DNA of 14,964 nucleotides from Coemansia sp. RSA 922 (GCA_027577415.1 JANBQS010000592.1:1-14964); one strand, 5' to 3'. Positions 7,883 to 14,882 are shown, counted from the stretch's first letter. Numbers and translations are program-made. Notes: generated from the letters alone by a model not told the origin.

Positions 7883-9205
7883 TTAAAAACGCTTGACAGC
7901 AAGGATAAAGTGTTTGTGAAGACGAGCACGCGCATACATGCTTTGAGTCCAATTTAGATACAACTCCCATGCTCGGTAGACATCCTCTCCAAGCTCTACC
8001 TCGATTTGACGCTTTGAAGCACACAGGCGATTGCACCAGATCGCAGTAGTCAAGGCAGCGTCGGCGGTGAGACTCTCGACCTGTAAGACCTCGAATCCGA
8101 CCTTTTGCAGCTCAGCCATTACTTGCTCGACGCTGACTAGCATACTAGTGTCCGCCCCGGGCTGGATGTAGTGCTGCCGGAACCAGTGGTACCACCAGTG
8201 CTCAGCCCACTCGCCCTCGCCTCTGACACTCATGATACCATCATCATCCGGGTCATCGCATTCCAGCGGCCGCTGTGTCGGCGCGACAGTGGACCTAGAT
8301 CCAAGGCTGGAGGGCGTGCTAGTCACTTGCAACAAAAGCCGTCCGTTGACATCCATGGCTGCATTGAGCAAGCGCAAAAGCACTGGGATGTTGCGAGATC
8401 CAACCATATCCAGTGCGTCAAGGGCAATGACCTTGGTAAAGAGAGGAACACCAGGAGGCAGGCATTCCTTGATGGCGCGATAGTCGCCCATGACGAACCG
8501 CAGAAACCGCTGAACTTGCGACTCCCCAGTCAGATTGGTCGCATGCGCTAGCTGCGACGACGTTGCTACTATCGCACAGGTGGGAACCTGAAAGTCATGT
8601 GCCAAGTACACAGCCAAGTCGCCCCACTGCGCATTGACGTCGAGTAGACGATCGTCGGCATTCAGGTCGAGATATTCGCTGGCAACTCTCTGCATTTGTA
8701 TCCTCAGACTACTCTCTAGCTGGTCGGGCACGCCCTCGCGTATGTAACCGACAAGGGGCAGGCGGTCGGGCCCCAGTATTTCTTCCAGCAGCGAGTCACT
8801 GGCCAGTACATATCGCTCTATGCTGCGCCTATCACTGTGCTCTGAGTGCGCGGTAAGCATAAATGTGCGCAGAACGCGCCAGGCCAGAAAAATGTCGAAG
8901 CGAAACGACACTACGTCGGCGATCCGCGCCATTCCTTGACCTGACTGCGCATCACGCAGTTCGATACGGCCCTGGAGTAGGTCGTTGATAAACTGTTGTG
9001 CTGGAATCTTGTGTCGCGTCGTATAAACCATGGACGGATATGTAGAAGTCGATGGCACAAGTAGAGCTGAGGGAGTGTACGGCGCTCGGATCTCGCGTTT
9101 GATCCAGAGATAAGTGCCTAGAAACAGCATCACATTGACTAATAAGCCTATCCAGTGACACGATACAAAGTGCACTGCTGCATCGGTGATCTGCGCACTA
9201 GCCAT
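7883..9205 (-). CDS. Membrane-anchored CFA-synthase/sphingolipid C9-methyltransferase-like protein, probable pseudoenzyme
   Basis: This 440-residue intronless protein starts at ATG 9205; the frame closes upstream. One hydrophobic segment (about 18-35) is a likely membrane anchor. Residues about 160-440 follow the cyclopropane-fatty-acid-synthase family: an amphipathic helix before the SAM site, LLDVNAQWGDLAVYLA (187-202) in place of LDIGCGWGGLA, then GDYR (240-243), an Rossmann-like NGRLLLQVTS (287-296), HYIQPGA (345-351) for the usual YIFPGG, and a Trp-rich C-terminal helix. The family transfers a methyl or methylene from SAM to lipids; in fungi it makes C9-methylated glucosylceramide. Here the Gly-rich SAM loop is NAQWG, the catalytic EHVG is LDMVG (265-269), and the Tyr of HYxxTLxxW is Ala. 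Activity is therefore doubtful, and a regulatory or scaffold role is possible. The fold call is good; the biochemical role is open. Confidence 0.72.
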   Translation of the reverse strand: MASAQITDAAVHFVSCHWIGLLVNVMLFLGTYLWIKREIRAPYTPSALLVPSTSTYPSMVYTTRHKIPAQQFINDLLQGRIELRDAQSGQGMARIADVVSFRFDIFLAWRVLRTFMLTAHSEHSDRRSIERYVLASDSLLEEILGPDRLPLVGYIREGVPDQLESSLRIQMQRVASEYLDLNADDRLLDVNAQWGDLAVYLAHDFQVPTCAIVATSSQLAHATNLTGESQVQRFLRFVMGDYRAIKECLPPGVPLFTKVIALDALDMVGSRNIPVLLRLLNAAMDVNGRLLLQVTSTPSSLGSRSTVAPTQRPLECDDPDDDGIMSVRGEGEWAEHWWYHWFRQHYIQPGADTSMLVSVEQVMAELQKVGFEVLQVESLTADAALTTAIWCNRLCASKRQIEVELGEDVYRAWELYLNWTQSMYARARLHKHFILAVKRF

Positions 9206-9323
9206 CAGTAAAAAGCAAATAAGAAATGCAGGACCGAATTACCGGACACTCACAAATTGACCTGAAAAATGAAAAATAAAATAAAAAAGTATTGAAAGCC
9301 AGGCAATCGAGGAAAGAAAGTGC
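9206..9323 (-). promoter_or_regulatory. Leader region of the methyltransferase-like gene
   Basis: Just upstream of ATG 9205 (minus strand) is a T-rich tract ending TTTTTCAG at about 9262, resembling a 3' splice site. It could be the acceptor of a 5' UTR intron. The sequence following it contains an in-frame stop before the ATG, so it does not extend the protein. Confidence 0.3.
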
Positions 9324-9364
9324 ATGCAAGGTGATCAAACCCAGTCCTGCCCTGCATTTGCTTT

Positions 9365-9379
9365 ACGCGTTGAACGCGT
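9365..9379. promoter_or_regulatory. Paired ACGCGT boxes (MCB-like)
   Basis: Two perfect ACGCGT sites (9365-9370 and 9374-9379) are separated by TGA, about 160-175 bp upstream of the methyltransferase-like ATG. ACGCGT is the MBF (Mbp1/Swi6, or Cdc10/Res) site in ascomycetes. Copy 2 of the surrounding repeat lacks both sites, so they were gained or lost after duplication. Confidence 0.45.
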
Positions 9380-9488
9380 CTTTGATTACCGATTGATCAA
9401 ATTGCGTGAATGTCCAAAAAGTGTGATGATGCTCACAGCAAGGAGATAATGCTCACGACAAGGCTGACCACAATGCTTCGAGCCGACA

Positions 9489-9587
9489 CTAACCATGACA
9501 GTTGGCGCTAGGCAAGTGTGCACTGACTAAAAAAGAACAGCCAAGGAGAAAAGCGACAATGAGAATCATAACAACGAATGACAGCAT
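9489..9587 (-). CDS. Predicted 32-residue signal-peptide-like micropeptide, copy 1
   Basis: ATG 9587 (context GTCACCATG) opens 32 codons and a TAG. Residues 1-23 are MLSFVVMILIV followed by AFLLGCSFLVSA, a classical signal-peptide hydrophobic core with VSA as a cleavage site. The remainder is HLPSANCHG. The same frame is preserved in copy 2, with four synonymous changes in the first 26 codons and no indel; the three amino-acid changes all fall in the tail. The stop overlaps a splice-donor-like G|GTTAGT at 9494/9493. If that is spliced to a conserved CAG (exon from 9351), the tail becomes GQDWV before a TGA. I know no family for it. It could be a tiny secreted or membrane peptide, the signal exon of a larger gene, or a decaying remnant of one. 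Confidence 0.4.
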   Translation of the reverse strand: MLSFVVMILIVAFLLGCSFLVSAHLPSANCHG

Positions 9588-9826
9588 GGTGACTAGACTA
9601 GCTTGGTAATCAGAGGCACGCCAGTGATAAAACCCCAGAAATAAAAAACAAGCTCGACAACAAACGCGCCTACCAAATCGCCACTAGAAAGGAAGAAGGC
9701 AGATCGGCTTGAATGTTGATTTCTTCTCCCTATCACCTTCATATGCTCTTTTTTCTTTACTATTATTCTGTCAAATATATTCCTGTAATACTCTGTTTCC
9801 ACACGCGCTCATACACCGAGAAATAA

Positions 9827-10027
9827 GTCACACAGAGTACAATCGACACAGTCTTACACAAGTACCCCTCTGTATCACAGCCCCCATCCTTTGCGCTGGT
9901 GCCAAGCCAATATTTTCCTATGAAAACACCACCCTGCTTTCGGGTTAGGGACCTGCTCATTGCCGATCTAAAGGACATGCAGCGGGCATCGTCGTGGACT
10001 GTTTACAAAGATAGGTTAGAGCTGTAG
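9827..10027 (+). pseudogene. Short coding-like segment without a good start, possible exon or gene remnant
   Basis: An open frame of 66 codons ends at TAG 10025. Its second half reads like protein (FRVRDLLIADLKDMQ, then RASSWTVYKDRLEL) with amphipathic composition and normal codons. Its only early ATG is at 9920, which would give 35 residues. A CAG at 9878-9880 could be a splice acceptor. It matches no family I know. It could be a terminal exon, a relic or chance. Confidence 0.2.
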
Positions 10028-10317
10028 ATTACTTGTAAGGTGTTTTATTTTTGTTGCATTACAGATAACCGAGAAAACTCACAGTATTTAATAATTGTAT
10101 CCAAGCTAAAATCCCGTTTTGACTCTATTGCATGTCATATGCGCTATGTCGCTCCTTATGTAGTTGTGCGAGAGTGAGGTCCTATGTAGGTAAGTAGAAA
10201 CGACATATGAAGATTAGAACGGAATCCAGTAAAGTAAAGTAAACAATGTACAATTAAATTTTTCTTTGCACACAAGCACCGGTGCACTTAAATTAAGTAA
10301 AGTGTTTACAATATTGG

Positions 10318-10323
10318 TTTATT
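10318..10323 (-). terminator. AATAAA polyadenylation signal of the 266-residue gene
   Basis: A minus-strand AATAAA lies 53 bases after the stop codon at 10376, in AT-rich sequence, at a normal distance for a fungal poly(A) signal. Confidence 0.55.
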
Positions 10324-10375
10324 ACTGAATAAAGAAGAGAGAAAAGAAAGAGCTAATAAAAGAGAGCTAGTCAAC

Positions 10376-11176
10376 CTATTGTTCACTGTAGTACTCCAAG
10401 ACAAGGCGCGGAATGATGTCCATTACGTCGTCCTTGTCCATGTTCCTGAACGCCATGCTGGTTAACAGCGTAGTAGGCGTAGCCACTTCACCGCGCGACC
10501 TGTGCTTGTCTGCAATCAGACACACGCGGAATAGGGCCAAGCGCTGGTCACCGTCAAGCTGTAGGCCAGCGTGCCAGTCGCGCAGAGCATGATAAGCTGA
10601 GTACACAGTTTCCAACTGTGAGTCGCTCAACTTGTCTAGAAGATCCAAGTTGTACTCAACCCGAAACCGGGCGAACCACCTGAGATCTTCAGAAGCGATG
10701 CTGTCTGTGTAGCCACCATGCTCCGGTTCATAGCTGCGCACGATAGATGTCGCCGTCCGAGGGGCACTAATACCCGCATTCACGCTGACCGCTGGTGCAT
10801 CGGGGCCTGTACCAATATCCATCGTCTGCGGCGCGTCGGGGCTGAGCGCAATTTGGATGACGGCGAGTGAGAGTGCGCCAGCCGCAAAATGTAGCAATGG
10901 TGCCAAAGAAGACAAATCGCCAGTGTTGGAGCGCGCATTTGCTTCTTTGGCTGGCCGAGTCGCGATGGGAGTCTGGCGAGATGGCGGCTGCCCTTGCCAG
11001 CCGCAGTGGTTCTTGACGGCAATCTGGATGTCTGCGAACCAGGCGATCCAGCTGGCAGCACCGGAGAGAGAAGGAGGCGCAGATGGGCGCGGATAGATCT
11101 GCGCAAGCTGGACGTTTGCCTGGCAGCAATAAGAAAAAAAGAAGACAAAGAAAACAAAGAAAATCCTAAGATTCAT
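10376..11176 (-). CDS. Unrecognised 266-residue protein with signal peptide
   Basis: ATG 11176 opens a 266-codon frame. Residues 1-20 (MNLRIFFVFFVFFFSYCCQA) form a very hydrophobic Phe-rich signal peptide or anchor, with likely cleavage after Gln-Ala. A Pro/Ser-rich segment follows, then a second hydrophobic stretch (about 91-111) that may be a membrane span or a buried helix. The C-terminal half (about 160-266) is charged and helical, with Trp/Tyr-rich LRWFARFRVEYNLDLL and acidic MDKDDVMDII segments, and looks like a folded domain. I recognise no family. A TATA box lies about 95 bp upstream and a poly(A) signal 53 bp downstream, supporting a real transcription unit. The protein probably enters the secretory pathway; if residues 91-111 span the membrane, the C-terminal domain would face the cytosol. 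No introns are required. Confidence 0.65.
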   Translation of the reverse strand: MNLRIFFVFFVFFFSYCCQANVQLAQIYPRPSAPPSLSGAASWIAWFADIQIAVKNHCGWQGQPPSRQTPIATRPAKEANARSNTGDLSSLAPLLHFAAGALSLAVIQIALSPDAPQTMDIGTGPDAPAVSVNAGISAPRTATSIVRSYEPEHGGYTDSIASEDLRWFARFRVEYNLDLLDKLSDSQLETVYSAYHALRDWHAGLQLDGDQRLALFRVCLIADKHRSRGEVATPTTLLTSMAFRNMDKDDVMDIIPRLVLEYYSEQ

Positions 11177-11268
11177 AATTATGAAGCGATATGGTGATGA
11201 TGCTATACTTTAAGAAAGTGGTTGGATGTTCTAAAAGAAAGTTGCGGGTCCTGGTCCAGGCAGGTGCA

Positions 11269-11274
11269 TTTATA
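11269..11274 (-). promoter_or_regulatory. TATA box of the 266-residue gene
   Basis: Minus-strand TATAAA within GAGTATAAATGCACC lies about 95 bp before ATG 11176. It predicts a start of transcription near 11240 and a leader of about 65 bases. Confidence 0.6.
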
Positions 11275-11306
11275 CTCCTCGCTGACATTTGCGAAATCGA
11301 GCATGA

Positions 11307-11331
11307 CCTCCAACTCACACTCAGTTGGAGG
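11307..11331. repeat. Perfect 9-bp inverted repeat with 7-base loop
   Basis: CCTCCAACT at 11307-11315 is exactly complementary to AGTTGGAGG at 11323-11331. It lies just upstream of the TATA box, so it is more likely a dimeric protein-binding site than an RNA hairpin of this gene. Confidence 0.6.
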
Positions 11332-11356
11332 GCCGGGTAAGAGTATTAAAATCCTT

Positions 11357-11367
11357 GGGGGGGGGGG
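11357..11367 (+). repeat. Poly-G run of 11
   Basis: Eleven consecutive G residues lie about 85 bp upstream of the TATA box. Such runs are length-variable and can exclude nucleosomes; alone they do not make a classical four-tract quadruplex. Confidence 0.9.
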
Positions 11368-11426
11368 TGTTCAATATGTGGCGCAGGTATGCGTACCAAC
11401 TCTCCCGAAACAAAGGATATCCCGTT

Positions 11427-11437
11427 CACGCGTTTGG
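11427..11437. promoter_or_regulatory. ACGCGT box within shared 11-mer CACGCGTTTGG
   Basis: This lies 251 bp upstream of ATG 11176. The identical 11-mer recurs at 14786-14796 upstream of the 329-residue gene, in the same orientation relative to the gene. A further ACGCGT is at 11646-11651. Confidence 0.45.
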
Positions 11438-12340
11438 GAGGCCTGAGCCCTCTTCGGCCACGCCAATACAAAGAGGGGTGTGCAACTTCTCCGCTTCCCC
11501 AACAACAACCCCTTGTCGGCAATTGAACCCCCTGGGCTTGACGCAAGCGCGTGGCAGACATTTGTCTCCAGTAATTTTTAGTGTGCGTCTGCAACAATGG
11601 TCGTTTATGCAAGGCGACTAAAGTGTGCAGACTGCCTTCCTCTCCACGCGTTGTCAACCGAAGGTCCTGGCTGTCGGAAAGTGACTAACTAGGAATTGGC
11701 AATGTTGCTGTTTCTTTTACCAACACAATTAACTTTTGTTGCTGGTAGACTTCTGCGCACGTCATGCATTCACCCCATCCGCTCCAAACCGGAATGCACT
11801 TTTTTAATTTCCCCTCTTTGGGAAGCGCCAAAACACGAGATTGACTGAATCTGCATTTCTTGATTGTCCTCGCTATTGCTGCGTATGAATTCTAAAAACT
11901 CACATCAGCAACAGCAAATCATGTCTCCTTTTTTCTCCCCCAATCTTTCATGAGGGGAGGGCGTCAAGGCAGCAGGGGCGCCATGTGTGCGTTTGGCCAC
12001 TAGCTTCTTGTTGCGCACTTCTAACAGGCCAGCTAGTATAACTGACAAAAAATAATGCTCCTCCAAGCAACTGGCTGTCTTTTTGCAACCAGAGCGAGAA
12101 AGAGGAAAATCATGCCATTTTCACACGCTTCTAAAAATATATCTGCCGTCCCCCATTTTGCCAGTGGGTGAATGCCACCCCCCAATTGACTGTGAGTGTT
12201 ACAAGAGTAGTGTTAAAACATTAAACAATAAATTTCATTCGAACAAACCCCCGATTCCCAGCCTAGCGCTGAACATGGAGGGGTGTAAGTACTAACGAAG
12301 TATACCGTGATGATCACAGTCAACCAATGTTTCCTGAGAC

Positions 12341-12363
12341 GTCACATACGGCTGCTATGTGAC
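12341..12363. repeat. Perfect 8-bp inverted repeat with 7-base loop
   Basis: GTCACATA and TATGTGAC flank CGGCTGC in otherwise unannotated DNA. The left arm overlaps ACGTCA, a CRE/ATF half site. Confidence 0.55.
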
Positions 12364-12846
12364 AAGGAATGTGCCGCATGGAGTACATCGATCCTCCTGG
12401 CATAGCTGTGTAACATGTATAGGTATTAAATTACGTTTATATAATAGCAAGAAGCGCATAGTAGGCAACTAAATCTAGCATATGGCGAATCCAAAACAAA
12501 GTGAATACAAAACTGGACAACATGGACCTATACTAGTACTCGAACATTGCGATATCTGCTTTATCGTTTAATGGTCACCATCATTTATTATACAATAAAA
12601 GTATAAGGAATAGTTGATGGCAATATTAAATATACCTAATGATGTCTCGCCATTTTCAATAGATATAATGACCATAGGAAGTCTAAACAAGAACGATGTG
12701 GCTAGAACGATTCTAGGAATAATGCAATAGATAGAGCCATGAGTACACCATCGATGACATCTGCCTGTGGAAGGCATTGCTGTTGTTGCCTGCGTAGCTT
12801 GCGGAGAGCAGCTGCAATGATAGGGCCAAGCTTGGCAGTGGCACCA

Positions 12847-13242
12847 ATGCAAGGCGATCAACAGCAGTTCTGCCCTGGATTTGCTATTTGCTATGAACAC
12901 ATTGCCGATTACTGGTTGATCAAATCACGTATATCATGTGTTTCCAAAAAAGTATTGGGATGCTCACGGCAAGGAGCACGTTGCTACGACAAGGCTGACC
13001 ACGATGGTTAGAGCTGACACTAACCACGACAGTTGGAGTTTGGCAAGTGTGCACTGACTAAAAAGGAACAGCCAAGGAGAAAAGCGACAATGAGAATCAT
13101 AACCACAAATGACAGCATGGCGACTAGCCTAGCTTGGTAATCAGAGTCACGCCTGCTAGAAACCCTTAGCAATGAAAACAAACTCGACACTAAACGCGCT
13201 TGTGACGCCACCGCTAGGAAGGAAGAAGATAGAATAGCTTGA
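12847..13242. repeat. Dispersed ~390-bp repeat, copy 2
   Basis: This is the direct-orientation partner of 9324-9712, with its start about 3.5 kb away. It preserves the micropeptide frame and flanking splice-like signals, and it lacks the paired ACGCGT boxes of copy 1. Confidence 0.85.
13020..13118 (-). CDS. Predicted 32-residue signal-peptide-like micropeptide, copy 2
   Basis: ATG 13118 (context GTCGCCATG) opens the same 32 codons as 9489-9587. The hydrophobic signal-like first 26 residues are identical in protein; the tail is HLPNSNCRG instead of HLPSANCHG. The frame is open upstream to about 13292 in this copy, but the matching stretch in copy 1 aligns poorly and differs, so the internal ATG is the preferred start. 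The G|GTTAGT donor-like sequence is conserved (exon end 13025). The matching acceptor would start an exon at 12874 and give GQNCC before a TGA. Function is unknown; conservation between copies is the main evidence. Confidence 0.42.
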   Translation of the reverse strand: MLSFVVMILIVAFLLGCSFLVSAHLPNSNCRG

Positions 13243-13587
13243 GCACTGTCTCTTTTCTCTTTTTGCTTTTCACTCACTTTATTGTTATGCAACTAATATT
13301 TTCCTCTTTCCCCCTCTACATGCACGCCAGTGCGGCTATTTGTCGTTTTACACATCAGATAAGGATAGACGGAATTAGGGTTAGTCGATCGTGGATTTAC
13401 CCAAGTTAGAGGTGGGGGCTGCACTCGCACCGCCATATTCTACAATGCAAAGGTATTTACTATCAACTACCTTGCAAGTTGGCGGTAAACTCATTGCAAC
13501 TTTGTACTAATAAAAGATGGTATATTAGAAGAAGAAAATGGAAAACTTATAAAGAGCTATTTTGTACTAAGGGGTCGCTTTCAAGGG
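13243..13587. other. Intergenic stretch and 3' flank of the 329-residue gene
   Basis: There is no gene. The sequence just after the repeat is T/C-rich. Toward 13560 it is AT-rich and includes the decamer TTTGTACTAA twice (13501-13510 and 13561-13570), just beyond the stop codon of the downstream gene. There is no exact minus-strand AATAAA here. Confidence 0.45.
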
Positions 13588-14577
13588 CTAGTCGTCAGCA
13601 AACCTGACGTGTCTCTTGCTGCCTGTGGTGCGCTTCAACCACGACGTGGTAGGTGCCGCGCGTTTGGCTTGCTCCTTGGCAAGCACCTCCCAATCTTTTG
13701 CACGGCAATTGGCGTGATACTCGGCAAGCGCTGCATCCTGCAAATGTTTGCGCAGGCTGTTATAGTCATTGTCAGCAATATTGGCCAAGCCGTGAGCCCG
13801 TTTGCGACCCCCGATGGCCTCCATAGAAACACTTTTCACATGGTTTAGATCGACATTGTGGCAATTCTTGATTAAGACCGCCGCATTGCAAGCCACTTTG
13901 ACTTCCGCATCAGCAGCCGCTGCGAGGCTGAGGGCTGCATTGCCAACAGGACTCATATCGCCCAATCCATTAGTGACATTGTCGTGGTGCGCAGCTAGAA
14001 GCTTGAGGCGAAGATCGAACGCGGCTTGCGCAGTCGTCTGTGCAGCGGCAATGGCCTTGCTGATTTCAAGGGCGCCTGGCATGACATGCTCGACAGCCCC
14101 AGCGGTCCTATCGCACTCAGTCTGCTCGGCGTACTCAATACATATAGGAGATGCATGCTTGGCGATCTCAGTGGCCTCGTCAGTCTTGTCGATCTCGGTT
14201 GTTTCGGCGGTTTCGGCGTGTTTGGTGAAGATGGTGTGGCAGTTGTGGTAGCGTTCACTAATGACCAACCAGCGACTTATAAAAGCGACAAAAACGGCCA
14301 ACAATAGGAGTACAAGTTGTCCAGTGCGTGGCATAAACCCTCTCCGACAGGGAGCCAACATTGTAGAGTCGCTGGCAGCGGGCGTCTGGACCAGAGGCAT
14401 AGTGGAAATAGGTAGAGTAGTTGGCGCCGGGGTAGGGTGAATATGTCCATTGGCACAGGAGGTGAGCAAAGCGGCAGTAGCGGGCATGTGGGCAGTGACA
14501 GCGGAAATGTGGTCTGCGGCGCTCTGGAATAGAGAAAAGAGCAAGAAAATAAAACAAAAGAAGCGAGAAAAGTACAT
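13588..14577 (-). CDS. Unrecognised single-pass membrane protein with C-terminal RVxF (PP1-docking) motif
   Basis: The frame is open slightly upstream, but the first ATG is at 14577, giving 329 residues. Residues 1-21 (MYFSRFFCFIFLLFSLFQSAA) form a signal peptide. A Thr/Pro-rich luminal or extracellular segment (about 22-84) follows, then a clear transmembrane helix (about 87-106, with LVLLLLAVFVAFI). The remaining 220 residues would face the cytosol: a Glu/Thr/Ala repeat-like region (121-141), Ala-rich helices (about 168-235) and a basic C-terminus. The last residues, KRHVRFADD, fit the RVxF consensus for protein phosphatase 1 binding ([K/R]-x-V-x-F) and are followed by acidic residues, as is common. 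I recognise no family. A TATA box and an ACGCGT cluster lie upstream. A PP1-recruiting membrane adaptor is inference from the motif and topology. Confidence 0.68.
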   Translation of the reverse strand: MYFSRFFCFIFLLFSLFQSAADHISAVTAHMPATAALLTSCANGHIHPTPAPTTLPISTMPLVQTPAASDSTMLAPCRRGFMPRTGQLVLLLLAVFVAFISRWLVISERYHNCHTIFTKHAETAETTEIDKTDEATEIAKHASPICIEYAEQTECDRTAGAVEHVMPGALEISKAIAAAQTTAQAAFDLRLKLLAAHHDNVTNGLGDMSPVGNAALSLAAAADAEVKVACNAAVLIKNCHNVDLNHVKSVSMEAIGGRKRAHGLANIADNDYNSLRKHLQDAALAEYHANCRAKDWEVLAKEQAKRAAPTTSWLKRTTGSKRHVRFADD

Positions 14578-14750
14578 GGTCGATGCTGAAGTGCAGATTA
14601 GCAATGTTTGCAATAAAGAAGAGAGGAAGGGACAAGGAAAGGGAAGAGACTGTCAAGTAATGACAAACAAGTATGAAAGAGGTAGTGGATTAGTACGAGA
14701 GTTCAGAGAAGACAAGAAAGAGGGCAAAAACAGGTGACAGAAAAGTTCGC

Positions 14751-14758
14751 GTTTATAT
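14751..14758 (-). promoter_or_regulatory. TATA box of the 329-residue gene
   Basis: A minus-strand TATATAAA lies about 175 bp before ATG 14577, implying a leader of roughly 150 bases. Confidence 0.6.
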
Positions 14759-14785
14759 AACAAACCAGCTCCTCTTAACGACCAG

Positions 14786-14837
14786 CACGCGTTTGGACAG
14801 ATAAAGAGAAACTACGCGACGCGTGTTCCACGTGGAA
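14786..14837. promoter_or_regulatory. Cluster of ACGCGT boxes and an E-box palindrome
   Basis: Upstream of the TATA box are CACGCGTTTGG (14786-14796), ACGCGACGCGT (14814-14824) and the 12-bp perfect palindrome TTCCACGTGGAA (14826-14837) with a central CACGTG E-box. ACGCGT is the MBF-type site and CACGTG the bHLH site (Cbf1/Pho4-type) in studied fungi. The density suggests an activator-rich upstream region. Confidence 0.5.
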
Positions 14838-14882
14838 GGGTGATGGTTGGTTTGTCAGTCCTGAACGGAACTGTGAGAAGGG

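Larger units (their letters stand above)
9324..9712. repeat. Dispersed ~390-bp repeat, copy 1
   Basis: This aligns with 12847-13242 in the same orientation, starting at ATGCAAGG and ending at GCTTGA in both. Identity is highest over 9489-9587 (7 differences in about 96 aligned bases) and lower outside (about 17 in the adjoining 75). No terminal inverted repeats, target-site duplication or transposase are visible, so a segmental duplication seems more likely than an insertion element. This copy lies upstream of the methyltransferase-like gene. Confidence 0.85.
9713..10375. other. Gene-poor intergenic stretch, AT-rich
   Basis: I see no confident gene here. A coding-looking segment at 9827-10027 is described separately. 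The rest is AT-rich with short GTAAA-type repeats (about 10228-10245) and the 3' end of the next minus-strand gene. Confidence 0.5.
11177..12846. other. Large intergenic stretch upstream of the 266-residue gene
   Basis: About 1.7 kb carries promoter signals near its left end, an 11-base G run, two ACGCGT boxes, two short perfect inverted repeats, and AT-rich DNA from about 12200 on. Frames here lack ATG starts or have unlikely composition. A minus-strand frame at 12568-12900 begins at GTG with Cys/His clusters and is not convincing. Confidence 0.5.

Noticed and set aside
9422..9468. Box C (GTGATGA) and box D (CTGA)-like pair suggesting a snoRNA
   Set aside because: The spacing is too short, there is no terminal stem, and the C-like box is not conserved in repeat copy 2.
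9261..9587. Micropeptide as a signal-peptide exon spliced onto the methyltransferase-like protein
   Set aside because: Joining the G|GTTAGT donor to the TTTTTCAG acceptor near 9262 gives an in-frame stop after a few codons, so the two cannot form one protein this way.
12568..12900. A minus-strand frame with Cys/His clusters next to repeat copy 2
   Set aside because: It starts at GTG, runs into AT-rich DNA, and no acceptor joins it in phase to the micropeptide donor. It is probably chance.
13375..13384. TTAGGGTTAG, a telomere-like string
   Set aside because: It is only one and a half repeats long and flanked by ordinary intergenic sequence.
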